38,304 nt of DNA from Bacteroidales bacterium (lineage in GTDB: Bacteria > Bacteroidota > Bacteroidia > Bacteroidales > F082): the NCBI GenBank assembly GCA_018400955.1, contig JAGYLH010000024.1, positions 1 to 38,304 of the forward strand. Reading direction: 5' to 3'. A model generated the notes under the pieces. That model was not told the DNA's origin and ran no database searches. It worked only from the letters and a program-made list of their open reading frames with translations. Positions within the stretch are counted from its first letter, which is position 1, and each line of letters opens with the position of its first letter. Shown here piece after piece: positions 24,559 to 33,758 of this stretch. A program made the position numbers and the translations under genes.

Positions 24559-25686
24559 TTACTGGTTCAGCATCACCGGCATCACCAGCATCAAAATATC
24601 TTCGCTTTCGTTTTCGTTACTTACCGGGATAAGGATACCGGCACGGTTTGGTGCCGACATCTCTAACTTAATTTCGTCTTGGTCGAGGTTGTTCAGCATT
24701 TCGATAAAAAACCTGGAGTTGAATCCAATTTCCATATCATCCCCTTCGTAGTTGCAGGTGAGTCGTTCCTTGCCTTCGTTGGAATAGTCAAGATCCTCAG
24801 CAGAAAGCTGCAATTCCTGTCCGGTTATCTTAAAACGAACCTGATGGGTTGATTGGTTTGCAAAAATGGCGACACGTTTAATCGAATTCAGCAGCGATTG
24901 CCTGTCGATTGTCAACTTGTTTGGATTGTGTGTTGGAATAACAGCTTCATAGTTAGGGTATTTGCCTTCGATGAGGCGGCAAACCATGCTGATATTCCCA
25001 AAACGGAAGAACGCATTCGTTTGGTTAAAAGCCATCTCAACCGGATTGTCCTCTTTGCCCGATAACAAGTTTTTAAGTTGCGTAATCGGCTTCTTCGGCA
25101 GAATAAAGGAAGCGGCTGTTTCTGTTTTAGCATCAAGACGGCGGTATCTGACCAATTTGTGGGCATCAGTGGCCACAAAAGTCATATAGTCTTCTGACAT
25201 ATCGCATAATACCCCAGACATCACAGGCCTTAGCTCATCATTTCCAGTTGCAAAAATGGTTTTTTCAAAGGCATTGACAAGCAATTCGGAGCTGAGTTTA
25301 AGTTCGGTAACATTTTCCTTGGAGGGAAGTTGCGGAAACTCATCGCTTTTATGCCCTGATAGCTTGAATTTTCCTTCTCCGGCAAATAGTTCAATTGCCA
25401 GCGAATCGTTGTTAATATCGAAGGTGATCGGAATATCAGGGAAAGTTTTCATGATATCGAGTAGCAGGCGCGCCGGAATAGCCAGGTTGCCTGTGCCTTC
25501 AACCATTTCGGGGACAATGGTTACTGTCATCGTGGTTTCCAGGTCGGAAGCAGTAATTTTTAATTCATTTTCTTGCAACTCAAACAAAAAGTCATCAAGA
25601 ATGGGGAGGGTATTGCTTGAATTGAGCACTCCGCTAAGTGCCTGGAGGCTACGCAGAAGTTTTAAACTGGATACGATAAATTTCAT
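24559..25686 (-). CDS. dnaN: DNA polymerase III beta subunit (sliding clamp)
   Basis: This 375-residue protein has the normal length for DnaN. The three-domain pattern is visible: MKFIVSSLKLLRSLQALSGVLNSSNTLPILDDFLFEL (domain 1), LRPVMSGVLCDMSEDYMTFVATDAHKLVRYRR (domain 2) and VRFKITGQELQLSAEDLDYSNEGKERL (domain 3). The end ...LMLVMPVMLNQ matches the conserved MPxxL tail that lines the protein-binding pocket. The clamp encircles DNA and tethers polymerase. dnaN is not next to dnaA or gyrB here; it follows plsY by a 144-base gap and may have its own promoter, for which I see no strong match. Confidence 0.97.
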   Translation of the reverse strand: MKFIVSSLKLLRSLQALSGVLNSSNTLPILDDFLFELQENELKITASDLETTMTVTIVPEMVEGTGNLAIPARLLLDIMKTFPDIPITFDINNDSLAIELFAGEGKFKLSGHKSDEFPQLPSKENVTELKLSSELLVNAFEKTIFATGNDELRPVMSGVLCDMSEDYMTFVATDAHKLVRYRRLDAKTETAASFILPKKPITQLKNLLSGKEDNPVEMAFNQTNAFFRFGNISMVCRLIEGKYPNYEAVIPTHNPNKLTIDRQSLLNSIKRVAIFANQSTHQVRFKITGQELQLSAEDLDYSNEGKERLTCNYEGDDMEIGFNSRFFIEMLNNLDQDEIKLEMSAPNRAGILIPVSNENESEDILMLVMPVMLNQ

Positions 25687-25830
25687 AATCGCAATTGGTT
25701 TTTATAATTTGTGTAAAAATAACAAATCAATTGTTGGTTTTCACTGCAAATATCGTTTTTTTATTCACATTTTCTTAATGAAGATACCAAAACATATCAA
25801 TTAAAGGCAACAGCGGAAGTATCAGCTTGC

Positions 25831-26460
25831 TTATTTTTTGCGAAAGCTCAGTTTTGATTCGGTACCTTGCAGCAATCGCATGATGTTTTTGCGGTGTGTA
25901 AGCGGCAAAAATAGCGCGACAGCGATAGCCAGAATATAATACAACCAGTTGGGCGGCGGAAACAAAAAGAAAACCGATAGCGGGAAGCTCAGCCCGGCTG
26001 TAATACTAGCCAGCGAAACATAGCGCCACACACTCAAGACTAAAATAAAAACACCCAATGCAATCAAAGCTGCCCACAGGTACAATCCAAAACCTACACC
26101 AAGCAATGTGGCTACCCCTTTGCCCCCCCTGAACCCGGCGAATAATGGAAATGTATGGCCGATTACAACAGCTGCAGCAACCAATAGCAATACATAGGCC
26201 AGACCTGCTTCGCTCAGATTGGCAGTTACAAGCCAGGGTGCTATGGCGATGGCGGCATATCCCTTGAAAACATCAATGAGCAAAACAGGAATGCCTGCCT
26301 TTAGCCCTAAAACGCGTATGGTGTTGGTAGCACCTGCATTTCCAGAACCTTGCGAACGCACATCAACGCCATAGAAAAATTTCCCAACCCAAACAGCAGT
26401 TGGGATGGAACCAAGCAAATATGCAGCCAAAACAGGCAGTACGATATCAAATATATTCAT
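25831..26460 (-). CDS. plsY: Glycerol-3-phosphate acyltransferase PlsY
   Basis: This 209-residue integral membrane protein has the PlsY motifs: LLGSIPTAVWVGK (~15-27), SGNAGATNTIRVLG (~39-52, motif 1) and FRGGKGVAT (~110-118, motif 2). Hydrophobic helices alternate with these cytosolic loops. PlsY transfers an acyl group from acyl-phosphate to glycerol-3-phosphate, the first step of phospholipid synthesis. It starts 15 bases after the large secreted protein gene, so it is in the same transcription unit as tpiA and prmA. Confidence 0.96.
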   Translation of the reverse strand: MNIFDIVLPVLAAYLLGSIPTAVWVGKFFYGVDVRSQGSGNAGATNTIRVLGLKAGIPVLLIDVFKGYAAIAIAPWLVTANLSEAGLAYVLLLVAAAVVIGHTFPLFAGFRGGKGVATLLGVGFGLYLWAALIALGVFILVLSVWRYVSLASITAGLSFPLSVFFLFPPPNWLYYILAIAVALFLPLTHRKNIMRLLQGTESKLSFRKK

Positions 26461-26475
26461 AATGTGTTGTTTTCG

Positions 26476-29400
26476 TTAAAAATTAATACTTTGCATTTTG
26501 CGAATAAAATCAGTAACCCGTCTGCGTGTCGAAATAACATATTCATAGCTTTCATTGGTTTCCTTGTTTTCGGAGCTACGCTGGGGCTGATCAAGCGCCA
26601 GAAATGCCGTATTAAACTCGTTTGAAGACGACAGTGCCTGCATGATACCGTTGTTGTAGGTGAAAAAGTACCACTGCCCATTGCCAATCTGGAAATACAT
26701 GGAAAACCCATGGCGGTTTCTTACTTTTTCAATCTCGACAAAACCAGTTACATATTTATTGACTTGGTTTTTGTTCAAATTGCTTATCCCAATGGGGTTG
26801 TTTGTAATGAATGAGCGGGTTTCAGGGTTCCAACGCATGCGCAGGTCAACCATTGTCAAGCGTCGATCAAAGGGTGTTGGAACTGTACGAGGCGCCCCAT
26901 ATAGAGCAACATCAGTGCGCATGCGATCTGTTTCTGCATGAGGTATCAGGTTTGACAGGGCTGCAAAGTAGTTGCTTCTGCTTAGGTTCAAACCCGCTGT
27001 TTGGCTTACGACCAGGCTATCACCAAAGATGTTCATTAAATCTTTGTCAAACGGGAACTCCAGCGATAATGCTACATCAAGATAGGTCGAATCCGGAATC
27101 AGGCGATGTTCGAAGTTGCCTGCCATTAGCATATCAACAAATGGCAGGGTCAGGCCGAGATCGAAGATGCCATTTCCGCTACTGATGCAGCGCGTGGTGC
27201 TCAGTTTTTGCATCACCTGCTTGCGGCCTTCTTTTTCGTGCACCACTTCAAATGATTTATTATCCGGGTTGAACCATATATAGCCTTCCGGACTAAACAT
27301 CTCATAGTCGGTTGCACTGCGCTTAAATTGTTGCAAAACTGAGTAAATGGCATCAGTATCGCGGTTGTGGTAAAGACCGGTAAACAAGCGCATGCCTGAC
27401 AAATCCACACTTTCCTTTTGTATGGGCATTTTAATATTGAGCGGATCGATAAGCGAAGTAAATGCTGTCCAGGTTTGGTTATCAGCAAGACATTCATTAA
27501 CAAGCCTGTATCCTCCACTAAACTCCAGTTCTTTGCGATCGGAAAGCAGCTCTACAGTACCCATAAAGCCGAAATACGGATTAAGTAAAAAGTTGGCTGA
27601 CTCAACGATTTCGCCAGCGGCCATGGTGCGATTGTCCTCAACCTTTATGGAGCTTAAGGCGATGGTTTGTTTGTTCTTTTCACCATCAATAAAATCGTAA
27701 TAACCATAGCCATTAAAGTTGTTCTTACTGACAATGTTTATACTGGAAGCGTTTATCTGATGAAACCTTGTGAGCGTATCAGCGATAACAACAGCATTTT
27801 GCAGCGGCTCAATCCTTGCGTTTTCAGATATAGTTATCAATCCATCTATAGGAAAAACAGCTGCATCCGCCAAGCGGATAATTTTTACATCTTTGGCCAT
27901 GATAGCATAACTACGCATATCATATTCAGCCGTCAGGCTAAAAAATGACAAAGCTTCCTGTTCGGGATGAGTCGATGTAAATTCAGAGCCACTCAAGTCT
28001 ATATCTATTAATTGGTTGTAATTGAGAGTGTCGAGTCCGTAATTATCACGAATTCTGTTGTTGTTCAGTTTTACGAGATCGCCATCCATTTCCCAAATGG
28101 CCTCGTCGAGCGTGCAGATAAACTGATTGAAAGGAAAAGAGAGCTCACTTAGGTTATCGATATGATTGAAGATACCTTGGCGGCCATTAAAATCAAGAGA
28201 AGCGAGGTATCTCGAAGCCAGAAAAGCATCCTGTTTGCTTTCGGCAGTCAGCAAGCGAAAATCAGCAGTATCGGCCAGCAATGACCTATTCTCGAAGTTG
28301 AACCAGTCCGATTTTAACTCGCCATCACCAAAAAGTAAAACACCTTTTGCGTCCATTCCTTTTGGGGACACCTCTGCTTCGCCGGTGAACTGAGCTTCCT
28401 CGAAAACTTGCAATGGCTTCTCCAATGTAGTAATATACATATTGTTGGTGTCGGATAGCCACAGCATGTCGAGGCCTTCACCTATTGCATCAGGGAATTC
28501 AACCGCAGCAATCTGCCCGGTCATGGTGTAATCCCTTAGCCGTGCTGCAACCGAATCGGGGTAAAAAGTATATTTTTCAGACTGGGAGTTGGTTGTGAGG
28601 TATTCAATACGCCCTTCTCCATAAAACCCCAGATCGGAAAGATGGATTTTATCGAAATAAGTCGCTTTGTCTCCATACATCCCATAACCGTCAAGCGGAA
28701 CGCTGTGATCAAAACCGAGCGAATAATCCTCCATCACCAGCAATGGCTCCCTGAAACCGGGAAAGATGCCGGCAGAAGCCAGGTAACCCTCAAACTGCCA
28801 CAAATGCGTGTTTGTATCATCCAGACTGTCAATAATAAAAGGATCAGCAACAAAATAGAATCTTTCACGGTCCAAAGTGCCTGATTGAATATTTGGTCTA
28901 TCAAAATAAACATAGGACTCATCCATACTTTCAAAAACAGGGAATAAAGGCTTGCGTTTAAGTCCGGATTTATTGGTTGGGTCGTCAATAAAAAGTGTGC
29001 CGTTCAGATCAGAAAGGACATTGCTAACCTTTATAAAGCGCTTGCGGGGTGCATCAGGCGGAATTTTACGGTCAGGCACAAAAAACACCATCGAATCGAC
29101 ATGCGTCATGCGCAAGAGGAAAGAGTCGTAAATGAAGTTACTTTCGTGTGAATAAAACCTGAACAAACCCGCTGCTACGAGTCCAGAAAAATTGATATCA
29201 CGGTTTTTATTTACTTGCAGGGTGCCGCCTTCAGGGAAAACCTTCACCTTGCGCAGCTCGCTTAGTTCAACTTCTTCTACACCATTTATTTGTAAACCAA
29301 ATGTTTCAAGGTTTAGAACAGCATTTGGTAAGCGCCCTTTTGTGTTTGATTCAATGTCGATCTTGTCAAAATCCTCTGTGCCTGCCCTGGCACCTAATGT

Positions 29401-30987
29401 ATGGTAAAAACGATCAGTTAGCGTGGCTGTTCTGTTGATGCCATTGTACACTACATAGCCTTTTGAAGCCAGACTGAGAATTTGTGCTACAACTTGTTCT
29501 TCGGGTTTTCGCATAAAGTAGGCCAGATCGGCAATCCGAATATTCTCTATATAATGAAACTGTTTGATGTAGTCTTGTAGCACAAACATCGGGTGGAGCT
29601 CATCAATACCTTGTAGTTGGCGAAATGCAGGCTCGAAAAAATAATTGATGGATTCGAATTTGGCATAGCTTTTATTTCCAGGGCCTTCAAGGCGCCAAAA
29701 GCTGACCTCCGAACTGTCAATTTGCCAATACATTGCTTCCACATAAAGATTCAGTTTGTGGTAAAAGGCAAAAAACGGTGCATCGGCAATGCCACGCTCT
29801 GACCTGGAAAGAACCAGATTTCTGTTGTTGTTGGTATATTGCAGACGCAACCCGGGATGATAGAGTGAATCATTTTCGAAATAAAAAGAAGCTGTGGCCC
29901 GCTCGGCCACCAATCTTTCTTTTGTGATAACGATGGCCTGCGATTGAATTTTGGCTGCCAGCTGGCCGTCATAATCAAACTCAATTAATGCCAATGTGTT
30001 AGCATCACCCGAACCTATAAAATTACCCCCTTCCATGCTGATGCCCCCTTCGAAATTGATTCCTTGAAAAATATCATTGAGCCTGTGTTTCTTAAAATAG
30101 GAACGAAAGCGTGGATAGGAGGTGCGGCTGCTGGGTGGGCTTGAAAAAACTTTTTCATGCAGGCTTCCCAATAAGGGGATTTTAAAATAATCTGTATTTC
30201 TAAAAATTACTGAGTCAGCAGTGTACTCTGAATCATTTAAACTTATACTGTAGTTCTGAAAACTTATATTTACAGCATCTTCATCCATATTAAAGCGCCA
30301 CCAGAAAAGCTGTCCGCCCTGCCCCTGCCAGTCGTTTAACGCGGGGATATATATGCCTGTTGTTTGGTGTATGGTGCTGCTGTCCCTCGCCGAAGCACAA
30401 ACGAGATTGAGTTTTTCAAACCGGACTTTAAATAAGGTGTCGGCCTCAAAAGCATAGCGCGCATCCCTGGCAAACCAGGTCATGCCACCCCGCTTGCTCA
30501 GCTCTTCCTTTTCGAGCAGGTTTATTGTAAAGGAAACAATCTCCGAAAATTTTCTGTTTTCACCTGCCTGGAGCAAGGCAATGGCATGGTTGTTCCAGGA
30601 TGTAATGCTGGCAGGCAATTGGCGCGATTTGGCAAAATGGTTAACCAGAACCATAAAATCATATAAATAAGGAAAAGGCCGCAGCTTTTGTTCGAAAATC
30701 AATGTCGCCAACATTTTGATTCCATCCTTCTCGGCTTTATTAAACCTTCCCTGGTTCCAAACAGGCACCAATTTATTCATGAGGTCCTTAGCCTGATTGA
30801 GTTGATTTCTGTTGCTTGTCTGCTGAAGTTTCTCACTTATTTCATTGATGAAAAGCTCCGAATTTTGGGAAAATTTGACTTCCTCCTGCGCTTTCAATGC
30901 CCCAATGGCTGCAAACACAAACAAAACTAACAACAAGGGGAAACAAGTCAGCAGTTGTAGAAAATGTTTTGTTCCATTCAAAGGCAT
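26476..30987 (-). CDS. Very large secreted protein of unknown function (~1503 aa)
   Basis: I do not recognise the family. From the ATG at 30987 (MPLNGTKHFLQLL) it has an N-terminal signal peptide, hydrophobic to ...VFAAIGALKA-Q. An upstream in-frame start at 31038 would overlap prmA by 37 bases and spoil the signal, so I prefer 30987. The first ~250 residues look helical. The rest is rich in beta-type sequence, with repeating short strands around aromatic and glycine residues (DINFSGLVAAGLFRFY, MYGDKATYFDKIHLSD, FGDGELKSDWFNFENRSLLADTADF). No transmembrane segment, sorting tail or catalytic motif is visible. It could be an envelope scaffold, in the manner of LptA/LptD-like or AsmA-like beta structures, but that is a guess. 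It lies 14 bases after prmA and 15 before plsY, inside a housekeeping operon. Confidence 0.8.
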   Translation of the reverse strand: MPLNGTKHFLQLLTCFPLLLVLFVFAAIGALKAQEEVKFSQNSELFINEISEKLQQTSNRNQLNQAKDLMNKLVPVWNQGRFNKAEKDGIKMLATLIFEQKLRPFPYLYDFMVLVNHFAKSRQLPASITSWNNHAIALLQAGENRKFSEIVSFTINLLEKEELSKRGGMTWFARDARYAFEADTLFKVRFEKLNLVCASARDSSTIHQTTGIYIPALNDWQGQGGQLFWWRFNMDEDAVNISFQNYSISLNDSEYTADSVIFRNTDYFKIPLLGSLHEKVFSSPPSSRTSYPRFRSYFKKHRLNDIFQGINFEGGISMEGGNFIGSGDANTLALIEFDYDGQLAAKIQSQAIVITKERLVAERATASFYFENDSLYHPGLRLQYTNNNRNLVLSRSERGIADAPFFAFYHKLNLYVEAMYWQIDSSEVSFWRLEGPGNKSYAKFESINYFFEPAFRQLQGIDELHPMFVLQDYIKQFHYIENIRIADLAYFMRKPEEQVVAQILSLASKGYVVYNGINRTATLTDRFYHTLGARAGTEDFDKIDIESNTKGRLPNAVLNLETFGLQINGVEEVELSELRKVKVFPEGGTLQVNKNRDINFSGLVAAGLFRFYSHESNFIYDSFLLRMTHVDSMVFFVPDRKIPPDAPRKRFIKVSNVLSDLNGTLFIDDPTNKSGLKRKPLFPVFESMDESYVYFDRPNIQSGTLDRERFYFVADPFIIDSLDDTNTHLWQFEGYLASAGIFPGFREPLLVMEDYSLGFDHSVPLDGYGMYGDKATYFDKIHLSDLGFYGEGRIEYLTTNSQSEKYTFYPDSVAARLRDYTMTGQIAAVEFPDAIGEGLDMLWLSDTNNMYITTLEKPLQVFEEAQFTGEAEVSPKGMDAKGVLLFGDGELKSDWFNFENRSLLADTADFRLLTAESKQDAFLASRYLASLDFNGRQGIFNHIDNLSELSFPFNQFICTLDEAIWEMDGDLVKLNNNRIRDNYGLDTLNYNQLIDIDLSGSEFTSTHPEQEALSFFSLTAEYDMRSYAIMAKDVKIIRLADAAVFPIDGLITISENARIEPLQNAVVIADTLTRFHQINASSINIVSKNNFNGYGYYDFIDGEKNKQTIALSSIKVEDNRTMAAGEIVESANFLLNPYFGFMGTVELLSDRKELEFSGGYRLVNECLADNQTWTAFTSLIDPLNIKMPIQKESVDLSGMRLFTGLYHNRDTDAIYSVLQQFKRSATDYEMFSPEGYIWFNPDNKSFEVVHEKEGRKQVMQKLSTTRCISSGNGIFDLGLTLPFVDMLMAGNFEHRLIPDSTYLDVALSLEFPFDKDLMNIFGDSLVVSQTAGLNLSRSNYFAALSNLIPHAETDRMRTDVALYGAPRTVPTPFDRRLTMVDLRMRWNPETRSFITNNPIGISNLNKNQVNKYVTGFVEIEKVRNRHGFSMYFQIGNGQWYFFTYNNGIMQALSSSNEFNTAFLALDQPQRSSENKETNESYEYVISTRRRVTDFIRKMQSINF

Positions 30988-31001
30988 AAGCAGGAAAATG
31001 T

Positions 31002-31841
31002 TTAAGCGTTTCCAAAGCTGAAGATGGCAGCAGTCCAACCATTTTTCGATTTACTCAAGACAAAATCAAAACCCATTTCAGATGCTTTTTGTTTGATCAT
31101 CTCAAGATCGGAAAAATAAAACCCGCTAAGCATGAGCAAACCGCCGGCATACATGGTCTGGGCATAGGGATGCATATCGGCAAGCAACACATTGCGGTTG
31201 ATGTTGGCAATCATCAGATTAAATTTTCTTTTACCAAGTATAGAAACATCCCCAAATTCAACTTTTATATCAGCTGTATTGTTCAACTCTACGTTGTCGC
31301 AGGCGTTGTTATAGGCCCATTCATCATTGTCAACGGCCAAAACAGGCGAAGCGCCCATTCGGCGGGCCAGGATAGCCAGAACAGCTGTACCACACCCCAT
31401 ATCGAGGACTGCCTTACCGGCCAGCTCCTGTTCAAGCAAGAGGCTAATCATCAAGGCTGTGGTCTCGTGATGGGCTGTGCCAAACGACATACGCGGCATA
31501 ATCACAATATCATGTTCGATGCCTTCAATGGCGGGATGAAATGGTGCGCGAATCAAACATTGATTGTCAATAAGCACAGGTTCATAGGCAGATTCCCACA
31601 GGGCATTCCAGTTTTTTTCGGGCAAAGCCTCGTGCCCAAGGTATTTTATCTTATCCAGCCTGTGAGCAGAAACAATCTCTGCAAAGGCGCTGTCATCAAT
31701 TGATTCAGCCTCCATATAAGCCAACAGCTTGTCGGCTTCTTCCATAAAGCTGTTGCAACCTGCATCAGCAAGCAAGGCGATAAGCAACTCATTGGTTGCT
31801 GTATCGCCTGCATGTGAAAAACGGAGCTCGAAATGATGCAT
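31002..31841 (-). CDS. prmA: Ribosomal protein L11 methyltransferase
   Basis: This 279-residue protein has the PrmA layout: an N-terminal substrate-binding domain (~1-80), a linker with IRAPFHP and MPRMSFGTAHHETT, and a class I methyltransferase domain. The SAM motif is at ~145-157 (VLDMGCGTAVLAI), with an acidic VDND end and the active-site LMIANINRNVL segment. PrmA trimethylates lysines and the N-terminus of L11 in the cytoplasm. Its start codon abuts the tpiA stop without any gap, so the two are coupled. Confidence 0.95.
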   Translation of the reverse strand: MHHFELRFSHAGDTATNELLIALLADAGCNSFMEEADKLLAYMEAESIDDSAFAEIVSAHRLDKIKYLGHEALPEKNWNALWESAYEPVLIDNQCLIRAPFHPAIEGIEHDIVIMPRMSFGTAHHETTALMISLLLEQELAGKAVLDMGCGTAVLAILARRMGASPVLAVDNDEWAYNNACDNVELNNTADIKVEFGDVSILGKRKFNLMIANINRNVLLADMHPYAQTMYAGGLLMLSGFYFSDLEMIKQKASEMGFDFVLSKSKNGWTAAIFSFGNA

Positions 31842-32609
31842 TTAAGCTGTTTGGGCTTGCTTACAGATGGAAACAAATTCTTCGGCAAGCAGTGAAGCCC
31901 CTCCGATTAATCCGCCGTCGATACCTGGCTGCGCGAACAATTCGGTGGCATTTTTGGCATTACAGCTTCCGCCATAAAGAATGGATGTTTTTTCTGCCAT
32001 TTCAGGACCATAGCGCTCATCAATGAGGGTGCGGATGTAGGCATGCATTTCGGCTGCTTGTGCAGGACTGGCAGTAACGCCTGTTCCGATGGCCCAAACT
32101 GGTTCATAAGCAATTACTACCTTGCTGAATTCGGCTGTATCCAGGTGGAACAGTCCATGACGTACCTGCCACCTTACTGTTTTGAAGTGTTCACCGGCTT
32201 CACGTTCGGGAAGCAGTTCACCAACACAAAATATCGGGGTGATATCATGGGCAAGTGCCTGGTTAACTTTGGCTGTGAGCATCTGGTCATCTTCATTAAA
32301 ATACTTACGACGCTCGCTGTGCCCTATAATGCAATGGGTTACGTCCATTGACGCCAGCATGGATGCTGATATTTCGCCCGTATAGGCTCCGGCATCGAAT
32401 GCACTGAGGTTTTGGGCACCTACATGAAATAGTTTTTCTTCGGAAAAGTCGGTGGTGAGCTCCAGGTAAGGATAAGGCGGACAAACAACCACTTCTGTTT
32501 TCAGTTCTTCTTCCTCAGCAAGGAGCTCCAAGAGGTCTTCGATCAATTCCTCTGCTTCCTGGAAATTCAGGTTCATTTTCCAGTTTCCTGCGACAATTTT
32601 TCTACGCAT
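31842..32609 (-). CDS. tpiA: Triosephosphate isomerase
   Basis: This 255-residue protein has all catalytic residues: N9/K11 in AGNWKMN, H97 in CIIGHSERR and E169 in IAYEPVWAIGTG (loop 6). The phosphate-binding glycines are in GGSC and GLIGGASL near the C-terminus. It interconverts dihydroxyacetone phosphate and glyceraldehyde 3-phosphate in glycolysis. It follows the permease gene by 26 bases and is immediately followed by prmA. Confidence 0.98.
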   Translation of the reverse strand: MRRKIVAGNWKMNLNFQEAEELIEDLLELLAEEEELKTEVVVCPPYPYLELTTDFSEEKLFHVGAQNLSAFDAGAYTGEISASMLASMDVTHCIIGHSERRKYFNEDDQMLTAKVNQALAHDITPIFCVGELLPEREAGEHFKTVRWQVRHGLFHLDTAEFSKVVIAYEPVWAIGTGVTASPAQAAEMHAYIRTLIDERYGPEMAEKTSILYGGSCNAKNATELFAQPGIDGGLIGGASLLAEEFVSICKQAQTA

Positions 32610-32635
32610 AACATTTGTTTTATAAAGTTTAGATA

Positions 32636-33715
32636 CTAAGCGATTCGTACCCTGGGATCAAGAACCCCATAAAGTATATCGACAAATATATTAATAAAAA
32701 TCAAGTTAACAGCGATTAATAATACAGCACCCATAATTACAGGTAAGTCGTACTTTTCGAGTGCATCAACAATCACTACACCAATGCCTTTCCAGTCAAA
32801 AACATATTCCACAAAAACAGCACCGGCCATCAGCGAAGCAAACCAGCCGGATATGGCCGTAAGAACAGGATTCATGGCATTGCGCAAAGCATGAAGCCCG
32901 ATTACACGCCATGGTTTTAATCCTTTGGCATAAGCTGTGCGGATATAATCCTGGCTCATTACTTCAAGCAGGGAAGTGCGTGTGAGCTCGGTAACGATTG
33001 CCAAAGGCCTTATGCCCAATGTAAAAGCAGGAAGAATAAGGTTTTTAAGGTCGAGGTATTCGCCCCTTCCGTAATCATCCACCGAATACAGGCTGCCAAA
33101 CATGCTCAGGCCAGTGAAATCGGCCAGTAGAAAGGCAAAAATCCAGGCCATCAGGATGGCGGCAAAAAATGAAGGCAGCGACATGCCAAAAACAGTGATG
33201 ACGAGTACGGCTTTGTTGAGCCATTTTTTGTTTATTACGGCAACAAAAACGCCGATTAACACCCCCACAACCAAAGCAAATCCAATGGCCGAACCTGCAA
33301 GAATCAAGGTGTTTGGAAACGCCTTGGCCAATATATCGGTTACCTCGCGCTTGCTTTGGTAGGAACGCCTCAGATAGGGTTTTTTAAGCACCAATGCTGT
33401 TTCTTTTATACTGATCAGGGAAATGGGTTTACCGTAATTGACGGGGTCGAAATACCAATAGCTGGCGGCATCTGTCATATGATGCACTGACAAAAATGAC
33501 AGGTCATTGAGAAATTTCAAATATTGCAGCGGTGGTGACTTGTCCAGTCCCAAGTCCTTTTGAATCGCTTCAACGGAACTGATATCGGCCCTTTGACCAA
33601 GCATCATACGCGCAGGATCGCCCGGAAGAATGGTAAACAACAGAAAAACAATGGTTATCACCCCAAAGAGTACCAACAAACCGTAAGTCAGACGTTTTGA
33701 GATAAAATTTGCCAT
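32636..33715 (-). CDS. OppB/DppB-type ABC transporter permease, orphan
   Basis: This 359-residue membrane protein has the OppB/DppB layout: an N-terminal helix (KRLTYGLLVLFGVITIVFLLFTILPGDPARMMLGQ), a long periplasmic segment, and a permease domain with an EAA-type loop (YIRTAYAKGLKPWRVIGLHALRNAMNPVLT). It ends DILYGVLDPRVRIA, typical of the family. It would form half the membrane channel of a di- or oligopeptide or nickel importer. No second permease, ATPase or binding protein is nearby, so its partners must be encoded elsewhere. It sits between the DoxX-like gene and tpiA in a same-strand run. Confidence 0.9.
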   Translation of the reverse strand: MANFISKRLTYGLLVLFGVITIVFLLFTILPGDPARMMLGQRADISSVEAIQKDLGLDKSPPLQYLKFLNDLSFLSVHHMTDAASYWYFDPVNYGKPISLISIKETALVLKKPYLRRSYQSKREVTDILAKAFPNTLILAGSAIGFALVVGVLIGVFVAVINKKWLNKAVLVITVFGMSLPSFFAAILMAWIFAFLLADFTGLSMFGSLYSVDDYGRGEYLDLKNLILPAFTLGIRPLAIVTELTRTSLLEVMSQDYIRTAYAKGLKPWRVIGLHALRNAMNPVLTAISGWFASLMAGAVFVEYVFDWKGIGVVIVDALEKYDLPVIMGAVLLIAVNLIFINIFVDILYGVLDPRVRIA

Positions 33716-33758
33716 TGATTTTATAGTTTGGATTTAGTGGTTCATTTCAAACAAGCTT

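Noticed and set aside
24559..25686. Replication origin next to dnaN
   Set aside because: No dnaA or gyrB and no cluster of DnaA boxes is seen around dnaN; in many Bacteroidetes dnaN is far from oriC.
25256..25804. 182-codon plus-strand ORF over dnaN
   Set aside because: It is a shadow of dnaN on the opposite strand; its translation is low-complexity serine-rich sequence.
31089..31703. 204-codon plus-strand ORF over prmA
   Set aside because: It is antisense to prmA, which has complete methyltransferase motifs.
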